DNA of 64,000 bases from Lysobacterales bacterium (GTDB lineage: Bacteria > Pseudomonadota > Gammaproteobacteria > Xanthomonadales > Xanthomonadaceae). The notes beneath the pieces were generated by a model, which was given only the letters and a program-made list of their open reading frames with translations, was not told where the DNA came from and did no database searches. Position numbers and translations under genes: made by a program. The stretch is from NCBI GenBank assembly GCA_014946745.1, contig JADCRD010000001.1, positions 992,001 to 1,056,000 of the forward strand. Direction: 5' to 3'. Each line of letters starts with the position of its first letter. Position 1 is the stretch's first letter. This document shows positions 46,859 to 54,955 of the stretch, in pieces.

Positions 46859-47658
46859 GGGCGCAGCCACTGCTGGGGCGGGTTGCGCAGGGCGCCGGTG
46901 CCGAAGGCACTCTCATCGAGACCGATGTCGTACTGCGGGTTGCGCATTTCCATGAGCGTGCTGCTGCCGGAGCGCAGGTCGGTGACCTGGCTGCGCACCA
47001 CGGTCGGGTGGCCTTGCACCACGGCCGTCTCCAGCGTCTCGATCTTGCGGAAGAGCTCGCCGTCGGCGTTGTAGTACTCGGCGCGGATTGGTAGGAAGGT
47101 CTTGGCATCAATCACTGCGTGCGAGTAGGCGAACTCGACGCTGTCCGGTTGCTTGGGATCGCAGCGGATGACGATCTCGCGCTCGCCCTGGCTGACGATG
47201 GAATGCCAGTCCAGCGCCGGGTTGCGGCCGCTGATGTCCTCGTAGAAGAAATCCGAGCCGACGAAGCTGGTGCGCTTGTCGCCGGCCGAAATGCGCTTCT
47301 CCAGATCCAGCGCCGGCAGGTAGAGCCAGCGGTCGTCGTCGCGCTCGGTCTTCTTGTTGACCAGAAACGCCGTGCCGCGCACGTCGGCCGGGCGCGAGAA
47401 CACCACCAGGAAATCCTGGTCGCCGCCGTCTTCGATATCGCGGCGCAGGATCGTGAACACGCGCTGCTGCTGTTGGCCGCGGCCATCGGTGATCAGCATG
47501 CGCGCGAGGCTGCGGCCGTCGTCGCCAGCGTAGCGTGCGGCCTGCTGGGCCTTCGCCACGATGGCTTCGGCGCGTGGATCGACGTCGCGAGCCTGCGCAT
47601 GGCCTGCAGAGAGCGAGGCCAGCAGGGCGAAGGCGAGGGTCTTCAGTACGGGCGTCAT
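46855..47658 (-). CDS. LolA/LolB-like outer-membrane lipoprotein-sorting protein
   Basis: A periplasmic protein of 267 residues. The signal peptide (about 1-24, ALLASLSAGHAQARD) is followed by a fold of the LolA-like beta-sheet type: MLITDGRGQQQQRVFTILRR, then DFLVVFSRPADVRGTAFLV, RDDDRWLYLPALDLEKRIS, TSFVGSDFFYEDISGRN and FLPIRAEYYNADGELFRKIE. These fit the family annotated as outer membrane lipoprotein-sorting proteins found next to MMPL-type permeases. The ATG overlaps the permease stop (ATGA). It probably shuttles a hydrophobic cargo between the permease and the barrel; that is inferred. Confidence 0.85.
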   Translation of the reverse strand: MTPVLKTLAFALLASLSAGHAQARDVDPRAEAIVAKAQQAARYAGDDGRSLARMLITDGRGQQQQRVFTILRRDIEDGGDQDFLVVFSRPADVRGTAFLVNKKTERDDDRWLYLPALDLEKRISAGDKRTSFVGSDFFYEDISGRNPALDWHSIVSQGEREIVIRCDPKQPDSVEFAYSHAVIDAKTFLPIRAEYYNADGELFRKIETLETAVVQGHPTVVRSQVTDLRSGSSTLMEMRNPQYDIGLDESAFGTGALRNPPQQWLRP

Positions 47659-50168
47659 CGCATCATCCTCTTCAACATCCATCCATTGCCGGCGCCCAGC
47701 AGGGCCGCCAGCAGGTACAGGCTGACCACGGCCGAGAGCGCCATGATGCCGGCCAGCAGCCAGCCCACCGTGATGTAGGGCACCAGCGGCGCGAACAGCA
47801 GCGGCGTGAAGCCCACGGCGATCACGATGGCGTTGCGGCTGATAGCCAGACCCGGCTCGCGGAACAACGCGTCCAGCGTGGCTTCGACGTCTTGCAGTCG
47901 GCGCGCAAGGTCGCGCGCACGCTGCAGGAAGTGGATCGCGAAGTCCACGGCAAGCCCCAGCGCCAGCGCCGACAGCACCGCGATGGGCATGTCGTAGTCC
48001 TTGCCCAGCCAGCCGACCAGGCCGTACAGCACGGCGATCGAGAGCGTCAGCGGCAGCATGGAGAGCAGGCCCAGCGGCAGGCTGCGGAACAGCACGATCA
48101 TCATCAGCAGCACGGTGAGCCACGCCCCCGCCAGGCTCCAGGCCATGCCGTGCACCATCTCGCCCTGCCAGACGCGGTTCAGATGCGTCTTGCCGGCCCA
48201 GCGCGCGCTGACGCCGGTAGGCAGCGGATGCGCCGCGAGGTGCTCGGCGACGAAGGCTTCGACCCGGCTCATGTCCTGGTTGTCGCCGCTGGTCATCTGC
48301 AGCCAGACCAGCGCGCTTCGGTAGTCGGGGGTGACGAAGTGCCAGAGGTCCTGCGGCCGGTGCGAGCCCTGAAACTGCAGCAGGGTCTGGGCGACGCCGG
48401 CCTGGCTGTCGGGAATGCGCTCCTCGGACGAATCGCCGCCGCGCAGCTCGCGGTGCACGGTCTTGACGATGTCGGTGACGGCGTTCGACTTGCCGACCAG
48501 GCCTGAATCATCCAGCGCCCGCTGCAGCTGTTCGATCCAGCGCAGCAGCTCGGGCTGCTGGAAGCGCGCCAGCTGGCTCTGGGCGGCTTCGATGCGCGCG
48601 GTCCAGTCCTCGATCAGGCCGAAGTCGGCGTCGCTTTCGTCGATGGCGTCCTGCGCGGCACGCAGCGCGTTCGCCGTCTCAGGCTCGGACTGCAGGGCGG
48701 CGAGCACCGCTTCGCGCAGCGGGTCCGCCGGCAGCGCCGACCAGTCGCGCGTCCAGTCTGCGCGCAGGGCGTCCACGTCCTGCTCCAGCACCAGCCAGGC
48801 GTCGTAGGTGCCGGCGAAGTGGGCGTTGAGCGCGCGGTCGGCCACGCGGATCTCGTGGCTGGCCTTGAACCAGCGCACCGGGTTGTCGTTGATCTCGATG
48901 CGCAGGATGCCGAACACACTGAACGCCACCGCCAGCAGGGCCACACCGAGCACCAGCGGCCGATGGCTCTGCGAGCTGCGGCGCACGAAGGCCAGCGGCG
49001 TATACAGTCGGCTGCGCTGGGTGTCGACCGCGGCGATGCGCGCCAGCGTGGCCGGCGACAGCCGGCACAGGAAGGCCGGCAGCAGGGTCAGGGTCAACAC
49101 GAAGGCCAACAGGATGCCGAAGGCCACGAAGGCGCCGAACACCTGCACCGGCGGGATCGGCGTCAGCAGCAGCGAGGCAAAGCCCACCGCCGAGGTCAGG
49201 CTGGTGTAGAGCATGGGCTTGAACAGATCGCCCAGCACCTCCTGCATCACCGCACCGGCGTCGTCGCCGGGGCGATAGCGCTCGGCAAAGTCCGACTGGA
49301 TGTGGATGGCATCGACCACCGCGATCGGCATCAGGAAGATCGCGATCATCGAGCTCATGATGTGGACCGGAAACCCCAGCCCGATCAGCGCGCCCATGGT
49401 CACGATCACGCTGCCCATCGCCACCAGCATCGGCCCGGTGACGAACAGCGCGCTGCGGAAGAAACCCCACATCAGCAGGAAAATCACCAGCCCGGCCAGC
49501 GGCGCGCAGATCGCCATCTGCACGAACATCTCGTAGCCGAAGGTGTCTTCGGCCACCGGCAGGCCGGTGATGTGGAATGCATCTTCGCTGTCGAGCGCGT
49601 CGATCAACCCGCGGATCTCGCCGGCGATGCGATGGCTCTCGTTCTTGTCTTCGATCGGCACGTACAGCGCGGCGGCGCGTGCGTCTTCCGAGGCCAGAGT
49701 CCCGTAGGCCTGCGGCAGACGCTCGACGGCGGCGCGGATCGCCTGCGCTTCGGTCTCGGTCGTGGGCGGCGTACGCATCAGCCACTCGAAGCGCACCGTG
49801 CCCGGCCCGCCCTGGGTCACGTTGTCGACCTCGGCCAGCGACATCAGATCGACTTCGACCACGCCCTCGATGCGCTTCACCTCGGCGCTCAGCGCATGCA
49901 GAGCCGCCAGCGAGCGCGGGGTGTAGATGCTGCCCTCGCGGGCGATGACGCCGACCACGATTGCATCGCTCAGCCCGAAGCGCTGTTTGGCGGCGTTGTG
50001 GAACACGCGCTCGGGCTGGTCCGTCGGCAGCATGTTCTCGGGGTCGGTGTCGATGCGCACCTGCGGGAACTGCAGCAGGGCGAACAGGGTGATCGCCAGC
50101 GTGGCCGCGAACACGGGCCAGGGACGTTCGATGCAGACGCGCCAGAGCGCGCGCAGGGCAGGGGACAT
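47655..50168 (-). CDS. RND-superfamily (MMPL/patched-like) transporter
   Basis: Inner-membrane permease of 837 residues with the RND layout: helix 1 (about 20-38), a periplasmic loop with the RIDTDPENMLP and RFGLSDAIVVGVI strands, then a sterol-sensing-like bundle (ICAPLAGLVIFLLMWGFFRS, MGALIGLGFPVHIMSSMIAI, with AVVDAIHIQSDF), and a second half repeating this pattern (GLLSMLPLTLSIAVLYGLVG, ALALGLAVDFAIHFLQRAR). Asp/His residues inside helices fit proton coupling. There is no periplasmic adaptor or TolC gene nearby; instead a LolA-like protein and a barrel follow. First gene of the unit. Confidence 0.9.
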   Translation of the reverse strand: MSPALRALWRVCIERPWPVFAATLAITLFALLQFPQVRIDTDPENMLPTDQPERVFHNAAKQRFGLSDAIVVGVIAREGSIYTPRSLAALHALSAEVKRIEGVVEVDLMSLAEVDNVTQGGPGTVRFEWLMRTPPTTETEAQAIRAAVERLPQAYGTLASEDARAAALYVPIEDKNESHRIAGEIRGLIDALDSEDAFHITGLPVAEDTFGYEMFVQMAICAPLAGLVIFLLMWGFFRSALFVTGPMLVAMGSVIVTMGALIGLGFPVHIMSSMIAIFLMPIAVVDAIHIQSDFAERYRPGDDAGAVMQEVLGDLFKPMLYTSLTSAVGFASLLLTPIPPVQVFGAFVAFGILLAFVLTLTLLPAFLCRLSPATLARIAAVDTQRSRLYTPLAFVRRSSQSHRPLVLGVALLAVAFSVFGILRIEINDNPVRWFKASHEIRVADRALNAHFAGTYDAWLVLEQDVDALRADWTRDWSALPADPLREAVLAALQSEPETANALRAAQDAIDESDADFGLIEDWTARIEAAQSQLARFQQPELLRWIEQLQRALDDSGLVGKSNAVTDIVKTVHRELRGGDSSEERIPDSQAGVAQTLLQFQGSHRPQDLWHFVTPDYRSALVWLQMTSGDNQDMSRVEAFVAEHLAAHPLPTGVSARWAGKTHLNRVWQGEMVHGMAWSLAGAWLTVLLMMIVLFRSLPLGLLSMLPLTLSIAVLYGLVGWLGKDYDMPIAVLSALALGLAVDFAIHFLQRARDLARRLQDVEATLDALFREPGLAISRNAIVIAVGFTPLLFAPLVPYITVGWLLAGIMALSAVVSLYLLAALLGAGNGWMLKRMMR

Positions 50169-50206
50169 GGAGACGGGTCTCGTCGAGGCGCACAGGCGCC
50201 GTTGCA

Positions 50207-50234
50207 GGGCGCGAAGTCTAGCGGCTTCGCGCCC
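50207..50234 (-). promoter_or_regulatory. -10 element inside a perfect hairpin, upstream of the RND gene
   Basis: GGGCGCGAAG (50207-50216) pairs with CTTCGCGCCC (50225-50234). On the minus strand the loop and one arm read AGCCGCTAGACTT, with TAGACT (50215-50220) as -10, leaving a leader of about 40 bases before the RND ATG. The same 13 bases stand before rsxA. The overlap of a promoter with an inverted repeat suggests either a regulator site or a terminator for the upstream hydrolase gene. The rest of the 226-base gap has nothing clear. Confidence 0.45.
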
Positions 50235-50394
50235 GCTCTCGCCCCCGGGATCGGCGACGCGCCGCTTTCGCCTGCGCGTGATCAGGGCATGCAGCGAACC
50301 GCGTTGGCGCTCTCGTCTGCCACTGCCTCGGAGGGCGGCTCGGCCGCGCTAAAGGCGCTGTAGCGGCAGACGTGCACTGCCGCGCGGCGCGCGC

Positions 50395-51336
50395 TTATCT
50401 GTTGGTTTGCGCGGGCAGCGTCGCGGACCCGCAGCCGGGACGGGAGCTCATCTGCGCCTGCAGGAACGCTTCGACCTGATCGAACTGGCGGGTCGGGGAG
50501 GCATGGTCGCCATCGACCTCGATCAGTGCGCGCGCATGCGCGTAGCCCGCCGCGTCAAGGCGGGCCATCAGGCGCTTCGCCATCCATAGCGAGGGCCACA
50601 TCTCGTCTTTGTCAGCCGCGACCAGCAGCAGCGCCGCTTGCATGCGCTCCACCGGAATGCGCGCGGCCTCAGCCTCGGGCTGCGCAAGCACGCGCTGCAT
50701 GACCGCATGAAGATTGCCGCCCAGCAGGTCCAGCGTGGCCGACCATGGCATCGGCGCGAACGGAAGGGGCTGTCCGTCCTTTGACCACGAGGACGTGGTC
50801 ATGGCGTCGGTATGCGCCGGAAACACCGTATCGCCGGGCGCCAGCGCGATCACCGCATCGATGTCCGGGTAGTGGGCCGCCATCGCGAGCGCAAGCTCAC
50901 CGCCTTTGGAGCCGCCCAGCAGGATCACGCACTCGGAACTGACGCGTGGATCCTGCTGGGCGTTCTGGATCGCTGCGTGCACCCCGTCGAGCGCGATGCG
51001 ATCGAGTGCGGCCGGCGTGTTGGGCAGGCCGAAATAGCCGATCGCGAGGAAAGCGTAGCCCTGATCGAGAAAGCGCTCGCGCTGCGGTTTCCAGAAATCG
51101 CGCGTCCAACTGTTGCCACCCTCGGCGCCGCCGAGCCCGACGATCAAGGGTTGCGCGCCTCTGTCGCGGGCGAACAGCTGGGCATCGACCTGACCGTGGC
51201 GGGCTGGCAAGGTCTCGGTATCGAAGCTGTAGACGTTGTAGAGCACGTAGGTCACGGCGACTGCGACCATCGCGAGCAGGGCGGCCAGCACCCACAGGGA
51301 CGTCTTCAGCAGTAGCGACGGCAGGCGACGTGGCAT
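50395..51336 (-). CDS. Alpha/beta hydrolase with BAAT-type C-terminal domain
   Basis: A 313-residue protein with an N-terminal membrane anchor (about 10-32, TSLWVLAALLAMVAVAVTYV) and a catalytic domain on the periplasmic side. The nucleophile elbow GGSKGGELALAMA and the earlier LIVGLGGAEGGNSW oxyanion-like loop match the acyl-CoA thioester hydrolase/BAAT C-terminal family, as do LLVAADKDEMWPS and the final VDGDHASPTRQFD with the His. The substrate is unlikely to be acyl-CoA in the periplasm; an ester or acyl-amide is more likely. Start set at 51336 before the hydrophobic anchor. Confidence 0.82.
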   Translation of the reverse strand: MPRRLPSLLLKTSLWVLAALLAMVAVAVTYVLYNVYSFDTETLPARHGQVDAQLFARDRGAQPLIVGLGGAEGGNSWTRDFWKPQRERFLDQGYAFLAIGYFGLPNTPAALDRIALDGVHAAIQNAQQDPRVSSECVILLGGSKGGELALAMAAHYPDIDAVIALAPGDTVFPAHTDAMTTSSWSKDGQPLPFAPMPWSATLDLLGGNLHAVMQRVLAQPEAEAARIPVERMQAALLLVAADKDEMWPSLWMAKRLMARLDAAGYAHARALIEVDGDHASPTRQFDQVEAFLQAQMSSRPGCGSATLPAQTNR

Positions 51337-51457
51337 GTTCTTGGGCTCCGCTGGGTGGATGAGGTGCTGGGGCAAGCGGCGAGGGCGCGTGAGGTTTGGC
51401 GCTGGGCACTGCGCGGCCAAGGCAGCCGCGATCCGCCGCGTGGGCGGAGGGCAATAC

Positions 51458-51685
51458 CTAGTTCGGCGGCGGGGGCTCCTGCCAGAAGAACACCTCATCG
51501 ACGCCGCGCTTGAACACTCGCGCCAAGCGCATGGCCAGCTCCAGTGAGGGCGCGTAACGCCCGCCCTCGATCGCGATGATGGTCTGGCGGGTCACGCCGA
51601 CCGCGCGCGCCAGCGCTTCCTGCGAGAGTTCCCCGTGCTCGAAGCGCAGCCGCCGCAGATGGTTGCCGATTGGCGTAGCGCTCAT
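51458..51685 (-). CDS. Small XRE-family transcriptional regulator
   Basis: A 75-residue helix-turn-helix protein. The HTH_3 domain covers most of it: LRRLRFEHGELSQEALARAV, the recognition part GVTRQTIIAIEGGRYAPSLE, then LAMRLARVFKRGVDEVFF. This matches short YgzD/YvaO-like regulators often paired with a membrane protein gene. The ATG overlaps the stop of the preceding membrane protein gene (ATGA). It probably regulates its own two-gene unit. Confidence 0.88.
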   Translation of the reverse strand: MSATPIGNHLRRLRFEHGELSQEALARAVGVTRQTIIAIEGGRYAPSLELAMRLARVFKRGVDEVFFWQEPPPPN

Positions 51686-52296
51686 GCCGCGCCCTCGTCG
51701 GCGGCTTTGGCGTCGCGCGCATACAGCCAAAGGCGGGCGATGGCGTCGGCAAGCGTCGATGCCAGCAGGGCAAGGATCAGCGCGTGGGCGATGGACGGGT
51801 GCGAGAGCTCGCCGATCCAGCCTTCGCGGATGAAGCCGAGTGCAAGGATCTGCACGATCAGTACCGCCACCAGCGCGTAGTGCGCCGCGCGCAGTCCAAA
51901 GGTGCCGATCCAGGCGTCGCGCTCGTCCGTGCGTGGCTGCGGTTCGCGGGCGATCCAGTAGGCAATGAGCGCAGCAGCCACCAGGGTCCAGCTGTCGATG
52001 CCAAGCGCGTGCACCGTGGGCGTGTGCATCACCATGCGCGGACCGATGTGCCACATCGCTGCCAGCAGATGACCGGCCACGATCGCCGTGCCACCCAGAG
52101 ACACCCACAGCTGGCGCTCGGGCGTGCCAGGTGCCGCTTCAGCCAACAGACCCCAACGGCGGCGCACGGCCAGCGCGGTGCTGAGCATGATCAGCGCGCC
52201 TCCGACTCCCGCCGGCAGCGGCAGTCGGCCGGCAAGCGCCGCCAGCGCGAGGCCAAGGCAGAACGCTGAAATCAGGACGCACAGGATCTTGAGCAT
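51682..52296 (-). CDS. Membrane protein of unknown function, paired with XRE regulator
   Basis: A 204-residue protein with about six predicted transmembrane helices, for example ILCVLISAFCLGLALAALAG at the start, LWVSLGGTAIVAGHLLAAMW, WTLVAAALIAYWIA and YALVAVLIVQILALGF, with a cytoplasmic segment REPQPRTDERDAWI in between. That acidic DERD-type loop is seen in DUF2178-like proteins encoded next to small HTH regulators. Start set at 52296; the in-frame stretch further up is not hydrophobic. It overlaps the downstream regulator gene by 4 bases. Confidence 0.75.
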   Translation of the reverse strand: MLKILCVLISAFCLGLALAALAGRLPLPAGVGGALIMLSTALAVRRRWGLLAEAAPGTPERQLWVSLGGTAIVAGHLLAAMWHIGPRMVMHTPTVHALGIDSWTLVAAALIAYWIAREPQPRTDERDAWIGTFGLRAAHYALVAVLIVQILALGFIREGWIGELSHPSIAHALILALLASTLADAIARLWLYARDAKAADEGAA

Positions 52297-52417
52297 GTGT
52301 CTGGTTTGGCGGACGTTGTGTCCGGTAAAGCGTACATATGCGCACCGGGTCCGGCAAGGGCGCGATGTCTGCATCGCAGGGCTCTGGGATTCCGCTTGTC
52401 CTGTTTCGGTTGAGGCG

Positions 52418-54235
52418 TCAGCCCGCGATCGCAGCCGCGGTGTCTTCCTGCGCAGCCTCGCGCTGCTGCAGCCGCCACATCTGCGCGTAGTGCCCGTCGG
52501 CGGCCAGCAGCTCGGCGTGTGTGCCTTGTTCGATGATGTGGCCGGCGTCCATCACCAGGATGCGGTCGGCAGCCATGATGGTCGACAGGCGATGCGCGAT
52601 GACCAGCGTCGTGCGGCCCTGCTGGATGCGGTCGAGCTCGGCCTGGATGGCGCGCTCGGATTTGGAATCCAGCGCCGAGGTGGCCTCGTCGAAGATCAGG
52701 ATGGCGGGGTTCTTGAGCAGGGCGCGGGCGATGGCGACGCGCTGCTTCTCGCCGCCGCTGAGCTTCAAGCCCCGCTCGCCGACCGGGCTGTCGTAGCCCT
52801 CGGGCAAAGCGCTGATGAAGTCGTGGATGTGTGCCGCACGGGCGGCGTTCTCGACCTCTTCATCGCTGGCGTCGACCCGGCCGTAGCGGATGTTGTAGCG
52901 GATCGAGTCGTTGAACAGCACGGTGTCCTGCGGAACGATGCCGATCGCCGCGCGCAGGCTGTCCTGGGTGTAGTCGCGCAGGTCGAGGCCGTCGATGCGG
53001 ATGTGGCCGGATCCCACGTCATAGAAGCGATACAGCAGCCGCGCGAGCGTGCTCTTGCCGCTGCCCGAATGACCCACAACCGCAACCGTGCCGCCGGCCG
53101 GTATCTGGAAACGGATGCCGTGCAGGATCTCGCGGCGCTCGTCGTAGGCGAAGCGCACATCCTCGAACTCGACCACCGGGCGCGTCGCCTGCAACACGCG
53201 GGCGTCGGCGCGGTCCTGCACCTCGCGGTTCTCGTCCAGCAGGTTCCACAGCTTTTCGATGTTGGTCAGCGCCTGCTTGACCTCGCGGTACATCATGCCG
53301 AGGAAGTTCAATGGCGCGGCCAGCTGCAGCAGGTAGGCGTTGACCAGCACCAGATCGCCAACGGTGAGCTCGCCCGAGACCACGCCCGAGGCCGCACGCC
53401 ACATGAGCGCAGTGACACCGATCGAAATGATCGCGTTCTGGCCGACGTTGAGCACGGCCAGCGTCTTGTAGCTCAGCACCTCGGCCTCTTCCTTGGTGCG
53501 CAGGCTGGCGTCGAAGCGCTGGGCCTCGTGCTCTTCGTTATTGAAGTACTTGACTGTCTCGTAGTTGAGCAGCGAATCCACGGCCGAAGCGCTGGCGGCA
53601 GTATCGGCCTCGACCGAGGCGCGATAGAACCGGGTGCGCCACTCGGTGACGCGGATGGTCCAGATGACGTAGGCGACCAGGGTGATGCCGGTGATGATTG
53701 CGAAGCCGCTGTCGTAGAGCACCACCAGAACGATAGTCACCAGGGTGACTTCGATGATCGTCGGGAAGATGGTGTAGAGCGTCCAGTCGAGCAGGTCGGA
53801 GATCGAGCTGCCGCCGCGCTCGACGTCACGGCTGACGCCGCCGGTCTTGCGGTTCAGATGGAAGCGCAGGCTGAGCGCATGCAGGTGGCGGAACACCTTC
53901 AGCATCACCGTGCGCGCGCTGCGCGCCATGACCCGGGCGAACACGATCTGCCGCAGCTCGGTGAATACGCGCTCGGACAGGCGCGCCGCGCCGTAGGCCA
54001 GCAGCAGGCCGACCGGCAGCACGAGCATCAGGCTGGCGGCGTCGGACGGCAGGTTCAGCCCGTCGACCAGGTTCTTCAGAATCATCGGCACCGTCAGCCC
54101 GGCCAGCTTGGCGGTCAGCAGGCAGGCCAGCGCCAGCGCGATGCGGCCGCGGTAGGGCTTGAGAAACGGCAGCAGGGTGGCCACCACCGCGCGGGTGGTG
54201 CGACGGTGGTCAGCGGCAGGGGCGGGGGTATCCAT
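52418..54235 (-). CDS. Atm1-type ABC exporter (ABCB7/HMT1 family)
   Basis: A 605-residue half-transporter with six transmembrane helices (about 20-310) and one nucleotide-binding domain. FHLNRKTGG (126-134) is the substrate-site signature of Atm1/ABCB7 exporters, which move glutathione-linked metals or persulfides. The NBD has Walker A GHSGSGKST, the signature LSGGEKQR, Walker B ILIFDEATSALD and the H-loop VIAHRLST, so it should be active. The start was set at MDTPAPAADH, since the upstream extension overlaps a palindromic terminator. A role in heavy-metal tolerance or Fe-S related thiol export is likely. Confidence 0.93.
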   Translation of the reverse strand: MDTPAPAADHRRTTRAVVATLLPFLKPYRGRIALALACLLTAKLAGLTVPMILKNLVDGLNLPSDAASLMLVLPVGLLLAYGAARLSERVFTELRQIVFARVMARSARTVMLKVFRHLHALSLRFHLNRKTGGVSRDVERGGSSISDLLDWTLYTIFPTIIEVTLVTIVLVVLYDSGFAIITGITLVAYVIWTIRVTEWRTRFYRASVEADTAASASAVDSLLNYETVKYFNNEEHEAQRFDASLRTKEEAEVLSYKTLAVLNVGQNAIISIGVTALMWRAASGVVSGELTVGDLVLVNAYLLQLAAPLNFLGMMYREVKQALTNIEKLWNLLDENREVQDRADARVLQATRPVVEFEDVRFAYDERREILHGIRFQIPAGGTVAVVGHSGSGKSTLARLLYRFYDVGSGHIRIDGLDLRDYTQDSLRAAIGIVPQDTVLFNDSIRYNIRYGRVDASDEEVENAARAAHIHDFISALPEGYDSPVGERGLKLSGGEKQRVAIARALLKNPAILIFDEATSALDSKSERAIQAELDRIQQGRTTLVIAHRLSTIMAADRILVMDAGHIIEQGTHAELLAADGHYAQMWRLQQREAAQEDTAAAIAG

Positions 54236-54280
54236 CGCGGCAAGGTGAGGGCAGGACGCCCGTCGCGCAAGCGCCAAACG

Positions 54281-54340
54281 CGAAGCGGGCGCCCAGGGCG
54301 CCCGCTTCGGAGTCTCCAGCGCGGGCGCCAAGCGCCCGCG
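54281..54340 (-). terminator. Two strong hairpins between the peroxiredoxin and Atm1 genes
   Basis: CGAAGCGGGCGCCC (54281-54294) and GGGCGCCCGCTTCG (54296-54309) form a perfect 14-base inverted repeat around a single A. Next to it CGCGGGCGC (54320-54328) pairs with GCGCCCGCG (54332-54340). Both lie just after the peroxiredoxin stop on the minus strand. There is no U-run. They probably end or stabilise the peroxiredoxin mRNA. Confidence 0.6.
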
Positions 54341-54346
54341 TGTGGC

Positions 54347-54829
54347 TCAGGCGTCCAGTGCGGACAGAACGGCCTCGGCCGACGACACCTTGAACTCGCC
54401 GGGGGCTTCGACGTGCAGCAGCTTGACCACGCCGTCCTCGGCATACAGCGCGAAGCGCTTGCTGCGCAGGCCCATGCCGAAGGCGGTGGCGTCGAGCTCA
54501 AGGCCGAGCGCCTGGGTAAAGGCGCCGTTGCCATCGGCCAGCATCATCAGGCCGTCCGGCGTGCTCTGGCTCTTGCCCCAGGCGCCCATGACGAAGGCGT
54601 CGTTGACCGCCATGCAGGCCACTTCGATGCCGCGGCGCTGGAACTCCTCGAACTTCTCGACGTAGCCCGGCAGGTGCTTGGCCGAGCAGGTCGGGGTGAA
54701 CGCGCCAGGCACCGAGAACAGCACCACCTTCTTGCCCTTGAAGATTTCGTGCGTCGTTACCGCCTGCACGCCGTCGCGCAGCAGGTTCAAGGTGGCTTCG
54801 GGGAGGGAGTCGCCGATCTGGATGCTCAT
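54347..54829 (-). CDS. Peroxiredoxin, Prx5-like
   Basis: Thiol peroxidase of 160 residues that reduces peroxides. The peroxidatic Cys48 is in PGAFTPTCSAKHLPGY, the exact Prx5-type motif. Other features are MSIQIGDSLPEATL at the start, ACMAVNDAFVMGAWG, FTQALGLELD and the RFALYAEDGVVK strand. There is only one other Cys region (VEVACMAV), so it probably works as a 1-Cys or atypical 2-Cys enzyme with glutathione/glutaredoxin. The start at 54829 removes a long upstream extension antisense to the GST gene. Divergent from the GST gene. Confidence 0.94.
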   Translation of the reverse strand: MSIQIGDSLPEATLNLLRDGVQAVTTHEIFKGKKVVLFSVPGAFTPTCSAKHLPGYVEKFEEFQRRGIEVACMAVNDAFVMGAWGKSQSTPDGLMMLADGNGAFTQALGLELDATAFGMGLRSKRFALYAEDGVVKLLHVEAPGEFKVSSAEAVLSALDA

Positions 54830-54955
54830 GGGCTGCGCCTGTGTGGGGGTGAACGGGCGCACAGGGTAGCCGGAAAGCGTGAAAGACCGGCGAGGAGGCC
54901 GCGCCGAGTTCGCGTGGGCTACCCTTGGCGCCCTCGTCCTGCCCGGAAGCTGCCC

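Noticed and set aside
50286-50361. A 24-codon ORF on the plus strand in the gap upstream of the RND gene
   Set aside because: No ribosome site, no homology I recognise, and it lies in GC-rich DNA where such frames are expected by chance.
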